The notes below the pieces were generated by a model, which saw nothing but the letters and a program-made list of their open reading frames with translations, did not search any database and was not told where the DNA came from. A program made the position numbers and the translations under genes. A stretch of DNA of 64,000 nucleotides from Rhizoclosmatium globosum (taxonomy: Eukaryota > Chytridiomycota > Chytridiomycetes > Chytridiales > Chytriomycetaceae). The DNA lies in the NCBI GenBank assembly GCA_002104985.1, contig MCGO01000025.1, forward strand, positions 372,001 to 436,000. Direction: 5' to 3'. This document shows, in pieces, positions 35,731 to 45,302 of this stretch (position 1 is its first letter; the number at the start of each line of letters is the position of its first letter).

Positions 35731-36900
35731 TTACTTCTTGGCAGGGTACTCGTAGAATCCACGACCACTCTTCTTGCCCAACCAACCAGCATCAACGTAC
35801 TTGACAAGCAATGGTGATGGTCTGTACTTGGTATCACCCAACTGCGAGTGGAGAACCTTCATAATAGCCAAACAAGTGTCCAATCCAATGAAATCAGCAA
35901 GGGTGAGAGGACCCATTGGAACGTTAGTTCCGAGCTTCATAGTCGTGTCAATGTCTTCCTTGGTGGCAATTCCCTGAGATAAAAACCATCAACACTCCCA
36001 CTCTCTTCTCTTCTGCGAATTAAACGCAAATAAACAAACCTCCTGGAGAACGTAGACAGCCTCGTTAATGTATGGCATCAAAACACGGTTCGCAATAAAT
36101 CCAGGAACATCAGCACTCTCAGTTGTGATTTTGCCCATCTTCTTGGCCAAGTCCAACGTAACCTTCAAGGTTTCCTGGCTTGTTGCGAGTCCAGGAATGA
36201 TTTCAACGAGTTGCATGACTGGAACTGGGTTCATGAAATGCATTCCAATGACCTTTTCCGCTCGGGTCGTAGCTGCCGCGATTTTTGTGATGCTGATGGA
36301 AGATGTGTTTGAGGAGAGGATTGCAGATGGCTTGGTGATTTTGTCAAGGTTGAGGAAGAGTTCGCGTTTCAGGGATGGGTTCTCTGAGACAGCCTAGAGC
36401 AATCGATTTAAATCAGTCTTCTGCATCCTATGAACTATTGAATTAATGGAAAGAAAACACACCTCAATCACGAAATCGGTTTGAGCAAAGTCAGCAATAT
36501 CAGTTGTAGTCTTGATTCTGCCCAATGTCTCGTCTCTCTCGGTTGCAGACAACTTTCCCTTAACGACTGCCTTTTCCAAGTTGGATGCTATTTCATGCAA
36601 AAGGAAGACCGTTGAGAACCAGTTACATTCAACATACTCCAACCACACGCACCAATAAACTTGAGACCCTTCTCGAGCTGTCTCTCATCAGCATCCAAAA
36701 CAAGAACATTTGTCTTTGCGTTTTGGGCAGAGACTTGGGCAATCCCGATTCCCATTTGACCAGCTCCAATCACTCCAACGTTCTTGATTGCATCTGAGGT
36801 TATACCTTCATTAGAAACCAGGCCGCTACTAAGATACTGCCTTACCAACGGAGAGGGAGCTGTAAGCACGGCGTGAGACGGAAAAGACGTTACGAAGCAT
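35731..36900 (-). CDS. 3-hydroxyacyl-CoA dehydrogenase (HADH / 3-hydroxybutyryl-CoA dehydrogenase)
   Basis: NAD-dependent oxidation of L-3-hydroxyacyl-CoA, mitochondrial beta-oxidation. Exons 36900-36846, 36793-36653, 36587-36463, 36393-36040 and 35973-35731 encode 305 aa, near the family length. The ATG at 36900 gives a matrix-targeting peptide ([18 protein letters not shown]), so this start is preferred over an in-frame upstream TTG. Motifs: Rossmann loop [14 protein letters not shown], the SSNTSSISI segment, the catalytic [15 protein letters not shown], and the dimer domain [17 protein letters not shown] with [12 protein letters not shown]. It ends [11 protein letters not shown] without a peroxisomal SKL signal. 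All junctions are in frame. Confidence 0.93.
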
Positions 36901-37050
36901 GTTTTTTGTTGAGCCAAATTCGGAAGGATCGGATCGCGAAAACGATGAGACCCCTTGTGGCGAACAGCCTAATTCAACATCTTTACAGCTATATCTTCGC
37001 TTAATTTATCTATTCACATATCTAATCTCCATCGGATTTATGCTCCGGTT

Positions 37051-39111
37051 TTACTCTGAAAATAACATCCCATCATTCTTTTTGCACCATCGATAGAGTG
37101 CAGTCAAATCCTCCTCGGCGTCCCGCTTCGCGATTAATGGATGGAAAGCTGCAAAAACATTGTAAGAGTTTGTAGTCTATTTCGAATTCGTTAGCAACCC
37201 CATGAAACAGAAAACGCCAAAACTCACCATGGCCATCACAGCCTCTCCACTCGCCCGAATAAATACAACTTTCGCAGGTCGACTCCCATCAGTCGGATAC
37301 AATTTTGAATACAAGAGCTGGTAGAGAAGCAACAAGCGTTCATAATCGACTGAACAGGTATATGGAGGAGCCGCCTTGCATTCCGTATATTGTCTACTCC
37401 TTTTAACGCGACACAAAAATGGCGAATAAGACGCACAGCCGACGGTGGAGAACTATATAGTTGCATTTGTAAATCCCGTATCCGCGGCGGGAAAGCATGA
37501 ATAGCATCTTCCAACGGATCAAAGCTCATTTTCAGTTCCAATGTCTAACCAAAAACCAGAAATTAGTTCAATCATCTTTCTTCAATCGGCCTGATAAACC
37601 CAAAAGAAAACTTACAGACACAATCCCAGCTTTATACTCACTAACCCCGAAAAACCCTTCCCTCTCTGTACTCATTACAACACAAAACACGTCCTCATTG
37701 GCGTGATACCGGTCTTGAGGATGTCCCGCGTTCCTCGAACTACCCAATCCACGTGAATCACCAATCCCACCGCCCCAACAACACTGCTACTCGCGTCTGG
37801 GCCCGTCGATGAAACAAGACAACACACATATGCATTCAGGAACACGCTCGAGTTGTATCGCGGGAGACATAGGGGTGTCCATACTTCGATGCCTGTCTTG
37901 AAGGAGGCGAGGTTTGATTGGATCAAGGTATGTAGGATAATGACGTCAGCAGGATCGAGGAGAGGGGTTTTTGAGGAGGGTCTGTGGATTGCGAGGATGG
38001 TTGTTGGGGTTGTTAAGATGGAGTAGATGACGTGTTTTGGAGGGGTGTTGGAAACGCTCATGGTTTTGTGTAATCTCGCACGTAGTTTTGGGGCATTGCG
38101 CAAACGGGTGTTGCGTCGATACTGGAAGTGCGGCGGAAGTTTGTAGTTGTTTTATGGAGGAAGTGTCGGTTCCTGTGAGGAGGAGACGGAGGTCGTAATT
38201 TTGGCGTTTTGCAAATATCCGTGTTATTTGAGTGAGTGTTGTGGTCGAAAGGATTTGAGCGTGCAGTTTTGTAAGTTGTTTTTGGAGCTATTTTGACCAT
38301 CAATGAATTAACCCACATACTTCAATGCATCTTTATACCTCAGTTTCCGACTCCCCAATGGAAGATACACCGACGAGATAGAGTGGACCAACAATCTTGA
38401 AACAAAACAAGTGGGATCCAGCGGTGAATGATTGCAACACATCACCAGAGCCATCAGCGTCATCAATATCATGCTCAAAGAATGCAATAATAGTTTGAAA
38501 CACGCCCATTAATTCAGTAACTTCTGATTCTGAGCCATGGCTAAAGGAGAGGAGTTAGTTGGTAGCGGAAAGAATAAACATGCGAAATACCGCGCGTATA
38601 TAGGCTTTCCCGCGCTGCTAAGAACAAAAAAGTGTTTCCTTCGCGAAGCCCAGGCAGTGAGGTTTGGACGGGAAATAGAAGCGATTGAGCCTTTTATGAG
38701 GTCATTATCGTCCGAGTCATCATTTGATTCGATGGATTCAAGATAGTCGAGGGAATCAAAGTTAGGCTGAGTTGGGTTTGGAGGCAGATGCGGGAACACG
38801 GGCTGCTGCTGGATTGTGGTTGCAGAGGCAGGACTTGAGCTGCCGCCATTGTCCGAATCAGGGATAACATTTGAATCATGACTCAATTCGAGTTCAATAA
38901 GGGTATTAAAGTGAGGTGGGGGCGAGTCTGGGGCATCCAGTGCATCGGTGTATTCATCGATATCATCGTCTTTGATGCTTTGGTCTTTGTTGGAATCCTC
39001 ATCTGAATCCTTGTTGCTCTCTGTCTTAACTTCAGTTTCCTTATCTTTGGATTGATGATGAATTGAAGGGCCTGATTTGAGGAGGTCGTCAAATGAAGTG
39101 AGCGAACTCAT
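37051..39111 (-). CDS. MON1: MON1, vacuolar fusion / Rab7 exchange-factor subunit
   Basis: With CCZ1, MON1 forms the GEF that recruits Rab7/Ypt7 to late endosomes. The N-terminus is acidic and low-complexity. The first longin domain begins RRKHFFVLSSAGKPIYAR|HGSESEV, across intron 38541-38590. Other introns are 38288-38338, 37694-37743, 37545-37615 and 37177-37227. Further MON1 blocks are LMGVFQTIIAFFEHDIDDAD, VGPLYLVGVSSIGESE, TRIFAKRQNYDLRLLLTGTD, WTPLCLPRYNSSVFLNAYV, VMSTEREGFFGVSEYK, and the C-terminal YNVFAAFHPLIAKRDA. Frame slips by one base in T runs near 38100 and near 37430. Both sit inside conserved blocks and look like sequence indels. The identification does not depend on them. 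Confidence 0.9.
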
Positions 39112-39338
39112 TTGGTTCTATTCTCTTTTGGTATGTAGTTTTTATTGGAGAAGAAAGAAGGAGAAAGAATAAGAAACTAGTCCAAAGCTTAATTCATTCC
39201 ATATCCAAAAGAGACTTGAGTATTAAACCTTCCTCCTTCAAACCCAGAACACTTAAACTGATAACCCACTTTCCTCCTCTAACACCCTCCCTCGATTCCA
39301 CCAATAAAATGATCCTTCTGCTTTATGAAGACGCTGAT

Positions 39339-39551
39339 TTACTTCTTGAGGGAGGCGTAGTACTCGTCGTGGATGGCCTTTGTCTCAGCCATGACAACCT
39401 TGTCGTAAGCTCTCCACTCTCTGATGGATGGAAGGTGCACCTGGTACCAGTAGTAGTATCCAGCTCCAACGCCCAAGGTAAGAGAGGCAACAACGTCGCG
39501 GGTCACGCGCTGAGAGAAACGGTTGGTGATTGGCGCGATGGCAGATGGCAT
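39339..39551 (-). CDS. COX9: Cytochrome c oxidase subunit 9 (COX9 / subunit VIIa)
   Basis: Single-helix accessory subunit of mitochondrial complex IV. The 70-aa intronless coding region shows the COX9 pattern: IAPIT near the N-terminus, R-V-x-x-D, one membrane helix (ASLTLGVGAGYYYWYQVHL), then a charged tail with R-x-x-x-YDK and DEYYASLKK. A likely 132-nt 5'UTR intron (39552-39683) ends TTAG directly before the ATG and starts GTGAGT. It lies 227 bp downstream of the MON1 start on the same strand. Confidence 0.85.
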   Translation of the reverse strand: MPSAIAPITNRFSQRVTRDVVASLTLGVGAGYYYWYQVHLPSIREWRAYDKVVMAETKAIHDEYYASLKK

Positions 39552-39833
39552 CTAAGGATAGTCTCAGCGTTAGATCAATCTGGTGGCTTAAGTTCAGGGG
39601 CGATGGTCGGGTTGCGGAGGTGCTCAGGGTTCGGAGGGCGGCGGGAGTGAAGAGGGTCTGGTGGTCGTTGATACACTACTCACCTTTTCGTTTTTGGGAT
39701 GAGTGAAAAATCGAAAACAAGATGCATAACTGTGCGTCATAATAGCACAAGGTCAGTGTACTCCACTCATCAGATATAGATTACTATTCTTTTCTTTTAA
39801 TATTAACTTTAATTACGATATCATCTCCATGAG

Positions 39834-40482
39834 TCATGCAAACAAGTTGATATCCGTCACAACTCCCTTCACACGATGCTTCGATGCAGCCCAGCCTTCT
39901 TTTCGTTCAGTGAATTCGACCATAGGACCAGACGACCAAATGTACCTATTTTGGAAATTATCTGAATTACAGGCCTTACACGAAATGATCTGGACTCACC
40001 CTGCAGGCTCCCCAACAATCACTTCATTCAAGTCTCCACCCTTTGTTCCTACTGCACGTGTGAAACACGCAGAAAATGCTCCAGTTGTGGGATCATATTT
40101 TCCCGATCCCGAAACAAGTGTAGCAGAACTCTCAGCATCTTGGTTTCCGATTCCTGCTTGGAAATGAGCCACTCCGTCTTTGGAAGGCCAGAGAATATAG
40201 AAATCGGCGCCAAGCATTCTTGGGAATCCAGGATTTTTGGGAACACCAATTGCAATGTACGTTTCCTGTAGTTCAATGGACTTAATATATCACAGAAGGA
40301 TAGCTTAAAGGAATCAGGGGAATAATTACGGGGGCGAGCGGTTTTGTCGAAGCACAGATTTCGACAGTCGTTGGAGACACGTGTGTTCCCGTAAACGTTA
40401 TTCCATTTTTTGTAGTAAATGATCCTGCAGTGACTTCCAACGATAGGAAAAGCACTATGGCGAAGAGGGGCAATAGCTCCAT
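39834..40482 (-). CDS. Secreted single-DOMON protein (DOMON-2)
   Basis: Exons 40482-40330, 40265-40000 and 39945-39834 (introns 64 and 54 nt) encode 176 aa. A signal peptide (LLPLFAIVLFLSLEVTAG) is followed by a DOMON-like domain: ETYIAIGVPKNPGFP, RMLGADFYILW with the candidate heme Met, a strand ending FSACFTRAVG, and GYIWSSGPM...WAASKHRVKG with the candidate heme His. It ends shortly after the domain with no hydrophobic tail, so the product is probably soluble and secreted. Intron 1 is in phase 0 just before the (E/N)-x-Y-I strand. Intron 2 is in phase 2 just before Y-I-W. These positions recur across the array. Confidence 0.75.
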
Positions 40483-40557
40483 TGTTTGTTTGTGTGTAAG
40501 AAAAAGAAAGAACACAACTGATCTTTATAGGGTATATCGCCCAAAATAAACAAAAGA

Positions 40558-41219
40558 TCAACTAAATAACGCAACTTTAATAACATCGCCTTTTCCGTTG
40601 TGTGCATGTTTGACGGGAATCCACCCAGCACGCCTCCGAGGCTCTGGAACCATCAAACCAGTTGCCCAAATATATCTACAAAAAATCCATCAGATTAAAC
40701 ATTTAAACCTCAAATCAGGAAACAGCTCACCCTGCTTTTCCACGGACGACAACCACATTCCCATCCCCGCCTTCAACCCAACGCGCCTCGTAAAACACGC
40801 TGTCAAAGTCCCACTCGTCAAGTTATACCGAGACTTTGCTGGGATCAAGACTGCAGACGATACTGGATCAGTACTCCCAATTCCGACGAGGAAATGGACA
40901 GATCCAGTGGACGATGGGGAAACTACGTAAAAGTCAGATCCCAGCATCTGTGGGAACTTGGGATTCTCTGGAATCCCGATTGAGATGTATGTATTCTGTT
41001 TATATGTAAGAGGATACAAATAGTTGTAGAGGGGGGTTAGGAATGGATGTTATTTACAGGGCGAAGTGGTGTTGCTGTCGCACAAAGTTGAACTGTAGTG
41101 GAGTTCACGATGGTTCCAATGAATGTGATACCAACTGAACCAGAAGAGGCTTTGAACGAGCCTGCTAGTGATGGTGTCGCCACTAGAAGAAGCAGGAGCG
41201 AATGCGACAGGCTCAACAT
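40558..41219 (-). CDS. Secreted single-DOMON protein (DOMON-3), one frameshift
   Basis: Closest relative of DOMON-2 and its tandem neighbour. Exons 41219-41058, 40995-40731 and a last exon ending at 40558. Signal peptide LSLSHSLLLLLVATPSLAG, then NTYISIGIPENPKFP, QMLGSDFYVV (Met), LTACFTRRVGL, and YIWATGLM...WIPVKHAHNG (His). Near 40765-40772 a G run appears one base short. Without a correction the second intron is reached in the wrong phase. With one added base the text reads GGDGNVVVVRGKAG|YIWATG, matching DOMON-2. A real null allele and an assembly error are both possible. No C-terminal anchor is seen. Confidence 0.68.
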
Positions 41220-41360
41220 TCTTTGTTTGTTGTTACGCGCCTGACAATTTATTACATCCATGTCTGTGGAAAACCGGACAATTTTGTCATCGATTTCTCT
41301 CTTCTGGCTCCTTAGTTTTTCTAAAAGTGAAATCGAAAGTGAAATTGAATTAACTCCAAA

Positions 41361-42076
41361 ATGCTCGTTTTACTTCTACTCGCCACCTCAATTGCTGCTA
41401 GCTTCACGGACAACGCCTCCAAGAATTTCACCTTTGCGGCTGATGCGTCAGGAGTTTGTATCACTGGGCCTGTTGCTCTGGTATATCATCTTTCACATTC
41501 GTGGTTTCCATCGAACTCATTTCTCCTTCAAGAACACTTACATTGCGCTGGGCATCCCACCTCAACAACCAAACGCAACTAAGAATCTTATGACAAATGC
41601 GACCATGCTACTCGTTTATCAAAGTGAATTCGGAAGCAGATTGGTGAAGGGAAAAGGATCTTCACTTCCAACGTTCGAACAAGCGTCAAATGCTGCTGTA
41701 CTCAACCGTACTACATATAGCAATGGAATGCTTCACGTCTGTTTTGAGCAAAATGTGGATGCATCGGCAACGTTGTGAGTGTTCTCAGATTTTGTGAAGG
41801 GGAAATGAAAATTGATTCACAAATAGGTTCATTTGGGCAACCGGAGCGATATCAAAAGGTGTAGTTCAGCAGCATAAAGCTAGTGATCATGGAATCGTAC
41901 GGAATGTCTCCTTGTTCGATAAAAAGAATTCGACCCCTGTTTCCTCTGTTATGGCAACTGCAGTTATAACGAAGCCTCCGCCAACATTTATTCTTGCCAG
42001 AACCAAAACTTCTCACGACTTTAATTTGGTTTTTAACCTGGGCGGATTAGCTCTCTTGTTTTCACTCTTTCTTTGA
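41361..42076 (+). CDS. Surface-anchored single-DOMON protein (DOMON-4)
   Basis: Exons 41361-41480, 41533-41774 and 41827-42076 (both introns 52 nt) encode 203 aa. Signal peptide LVLLLLATSIAASF; DOMON-like core NTYIALGIPPQQPN, NLMTNATMLLVY, YSNGMLHVCFEQNV, and FIWATGAISKGVVQQHKASD. Introns sit at the same two places and phases as in DOMON-2 and DOMON-3. A C-terminal hydrophobic segment (FNLVFNLGGLALLFSLFL) suggests a GPI or membrane anchor. It is divergent from DOMON-3, with 141 bp between the two starts, so these genes share a promoter interval. Confidence 0.74.
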
Positions 42077-42134
42077 TGTCATAATTCTCAGTATTTCAAA
42101 CGTAAATCTTTGTTAATCTGAAACAATCGTCATT

Positions 42135-42812
42135 ATGATTTCGTTCGCTATCCTCGCCTCGGTTTCTACCGTCTTTGCCGCGTATACCGCGGGAAAGTTC
42201 TCGTTCAATGCCACTGCAAGTTCAAGTAACGTGACTACAGTCTGCATTTCCGGTCCTGTATCTGTTGTGAGTACATACTTTGTACCGATTTCTTGTCTTC
42301 ACCACTGATTGTCGACCCAGAATCAGTATATCGGTTTTGGTATTCCAGCCTCACCGTCAAACCCAATCATGGCTGGTGCTGATTTGACTCTCGTCTTTGC
42401 TTCATCGACAAACGTACCATCGTTGATTACGGGATCAGGAAATGGAAACCCAGGATTGACTGTACAAGCAACAACCGCAAAAATCAACACTGGCTTGTCT
42501 TCTTATTCAAACGGAGTCTTGATCGTGTGTGTCGATAGGCCTACATCCGCCTGGCTCACGAACAGCCCTTCTTCGTTTTTATGGTCCACTGGACAAGTTT
42601 CTGGAGGAGTGGCGCAGCAACATGCACCAACTGATCGTGGGTCTCTTACGAACGTGAACCTTTTTTCTACACCGTCTGTTGCAACAGCCGTAACTCAAAA
42701 CCCTGTTACACTTGCAGCAACAACTGGCAGCAAGACATCGAAAGGCGCACCAAGTCCTCATTTATCGTTCCTTCCCGCGCTGGCCCTATTCAAAATCGTT
42801 TTCTTCGCTTGA
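42135..42812 (+). CDS. Surface-anchored single-DOMON protein (DOMON-5)
   Basis: Exons 42135-42266 and 42321-42812 (intron 54 nt, phase 0) encode 207 aa. Signal peptide ISFAILASVSTVFAAY; core NQYIGFGIPASPSNP, IMAGADLTLVF (Met), YSNGVLIVCVDRP, FLWSTGQVSGGVAQQHAPTD (His). The second intron found in DOMON-2, -3, -4 and -6 is absent here; the region reads straight through. After a Ser/Thr-rich stretch the C-terminus is hydrophobic (LSFLPALALFKIVFFA), as for a GPI signal. It starts 58 bp after the stop of DOMON-4. Confidence 0.76.
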
Positions 42813-42947
42813 TTTTACTGTAATAAAAAACGATCGCATGTGACTCATTTGAAGTTGAATCCACTTTCGGGGCAAGGGGGGCGAAAACCCCCGGCATCAC
42901 CGGAAGTCTCATAAACCCAGCGCTAGAATTTAAGTACTGTGAAAACG

Positions 42948-43802
42948 ATGCTAACGATTTCGGCTATACTAGTGGCACTGCTGTGCACAGGAGTACAGGC
43001 TTACTTTACAGTTCAGGATGTCAACAACCGAACATTTACTTTCTACTCAAAGTCCCTGGACTCCTCCAACGCGCTTCTTTGTATCAGTGGTGCTGTCGAT
43101 AAGGTTTAGCCTTGCTGCGAACTCTTTCATTTCGAGATTAACTTTGAGATTAACCAAACAGAACGAATACATCTCAATCGGCATCCCACCTCCTGATGAA
43201 ATCATACCATTCATGTTCGGCTCCGACCTCAGTATCGTGTATTATTCCAGCAAACATTCATCAATACAACTCGTTCATGGTCGAGGAATGGCAATCGAAA
43301 GGCCTATATTTGATTCAGACAAGGATAGCAACAGAACAACGAAGCAAACGCTGGTGAAATCGGAGAGTTCTTATAAGAATGGAGTTTTGAAAGCGTGCAT
43401 CAAGAGGAAAATGAATGTGACAAGTCAAGATGGTCAGAATCTCAGAAAGGGTGTTTCTTCGTGCGTTATATTACGTTGCGTTTTAAAAACCTGCTTAATT
43501 GTTTTCCTGTTAATAGATACCTCTGGGCATCCGGTTCGGTTCTCTCAGAAGCTCCACAATATCACGCGTTTAATCGAGGGGCTGTGGTAAATGTTACGCT
43601 CTTTGGTCTCCCTCCAACCACTGGAAAGTCAAAGACCACCACCAAAACGCACACCAGTACATTTGTAGAGTCAAAGAAAACGACCACGACAGCCTCTCGA
43701 ACAGTCCAACGTCCCAAAACAAAAACGACTGCAAAACCGAAACCTAAACCCACAAAATCGAAGACTTTTACAACGAGCATAAAAGTCATGCTTCCTGCTT
43801 AA
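42948..43802 (+). CDS. Secreted single-DOMON protein with Thr/Lys/Pro-rich tail (DOMON-6)
   Basis: Exons 42948-43103, 43162-43460 and 43517-43802 (introns 58 and 56 nt) encode 246 aa, the longest member. Signal peptide LTISAILVALLCTGVQA; core NEYISIGIPPPDEI, FMFGSDLSIVYY (Met), YKNGVLKACIKRK, YLWASGSVLSEAPQYHAFN (His), VVNVTLFG. About 60 residues follow, dominated by Thr, Lys and Pro (TKTHTSTF, KTTTTASRT, KPKPKPTKSK). This basic, probably O-glycosylated tail replaces the hydrophobic anchor of DOMON-4 and -5 and could bind an acidic wall polymer. That last point is inference. Confidence 0.75.
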
Positions 43803-43875
43803 GCATTAAGAAATTCAAAATAATCCGATATTTGAAATCATTTATCAATAAATTGCATTTTCAGAACTTACGTCA

Positions 43876-44507
43876 ATGCTGTCAAAAACTGTCAAACAAA
43901 TGGCCTTATTGCTCCTCCTTCTGACCATTTCCCAAGTATTCGCTTACTACGAAGCAGGAGGTTTTGGATTCAATGGAACTCTTCATGGCAAAAATAACGC
44001 GACCATTTGCATCACAGGAACTGTTGCAGCTGTTAGCATCAACTTTCCCAACCCACCTTTTCATCTTACTAAACCTCTATATAGAATACATACATTGGTT
44101 TCGGTGTACCTCAAAGCGTTGACCTTCCGTTCATGATCTCCGCCGACCTCTTGGTAGTCTACGGAAACGCGACAGGAGTACACCTTATCCACGGACACGG
44201 AGTCGGTGCAGAACGACCTTTCTTCCTCTCAGATGCCGACAACACAACGCCCGGACTTCCCTACGTGCACCTCCTATCTCGACAAAGCTCGTACAACGCG
44301 AAAACGAGTAAGTTGAAGGCGTGTTTCGAACGTCCTGTCAAGGTTGATTTCGCGGCGACGAGTGGAGGACGAAACTTGTCGGTTGGTGTGTATACGTATC
44401 TTTGGTCGACTGGGCGTGTTGTGGATGGGGTTGCTCGGATTCATCGGGATGCGGGGGTTGTGGAGAAGGTTCAGTTGTTTGGGGGGTTGGCGAGTAAAGC
44501 TCATTGA
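43876..44507 (+). CDS. Secreted single-DOMON protein (DOMON-7)
   Basis: Exons 43876-44031 and 44085-44507 (intron 53 nt, phase 0) encode 192 aa. Signal peptide KQMALLLLLLTISQVFAYY; core NTYIGFGVPQSVDLP, FMISADLLVVYG (Met), YNAKTSKLKACFERPV, YLWSTGRVVDGVARIHRDAG (His), EKVQLFGG. Like DOMON-5 it lacks the second intron. It ends soon after the domain with no anchor. The DOMON-6/-7 pair shares an extended loop with an ERP(I/F)F motif (AIERPIFDSD / GAERPFFLSD), pointing to a recent duplication within the array. Confidence 0.75.
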
Positions 44508-44906
44508 TGTGTTTCCTTGACGAGGAAGGATTGTATTTTGTTTTACTGTGATTAATAAATACCGCGTGTAAGGGTCTTTGAATTGCAACTTTTGTTTTTA
44601 CATTCATCCAGATAGAAAACAAACTTTTTCATGTTAAGAGCCGTAGGAGACTTTTTGAGAGAGGGCGTTCTTATATAATACAAAGAATTTGACTCGTGGT
44701 AGCTTCGCGGTAAAATTATGAATTATTCTGCCATTCAGTGTTCCGCTTTCCAATTGAAAGTTCTACCAGTTTCCACCTGTTATTACGTAACCTGCACTTG
44801 TGTGAATGTGAATCATGTTTGGAAATCAAATCCGCCCGATTGCACCATTCTCCCTCCTTCAAAGCAAGAAACTCGAAAGTGGCCTCCATAGTATTCTACT
44901 TCCAAA

Positions 44907-45104
44907 ATGCCTTCTATTGTCTCAAACGTTCCATGGACTCTCGCTCCCGGCCAAGCTACTACCATCCGACCCATTTCGTTCTGGGGTCAAAGCCAACAAT
45001 ACAAACAACAGCAGCGGCAACGGTCGCCTATTCCTGCAGGCTCGCCACCTTTAAGTCTGAGCGGCTCTCCAAGCTTATCTCCTGTGATACTCTCGTCACT
45101 CTGA
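44907..45104 (+). CDS. Small hypothetical protein (65 aa)
   Basis: An intronless frame starting MPSIVSNVPWTLAPGQ and rich in Gln, Ser and Pro (QQYKQQQRQRS, GSPPLSLSGSPSLSP). The ATG follows AAA, a favourable fungal context. No family is recognised and no signal peptide is seen. It lies alone in an 800-bp interval between the DOMON array and a minus-strand Ser-rich gene. Composition and isolation give only modest support. Confidence 0.35.
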   Translation: MPSIVSNVPWTLAPGQATTIRPISFWGQSQQYKQQQRQRSPIPAGSPPLSLSGSPSLSPVILSSL

Positions 45105-45302
45105 CCACCTAATCTTCAGTTCCTGCATAAATATACGTCACATTATGTATTCATATGCTTCATCGCAAGTCATGTCAATAAAACCGCTTTCCATGAAATT
45201 CCACTTTAACAATTATCTACTGTCTTCTTTCACCGAATATATTCCCTTGCTCTAATGATATAAACGAATTTCCACAACCAAAAACACAACCCACTCCTTC
45301 CT

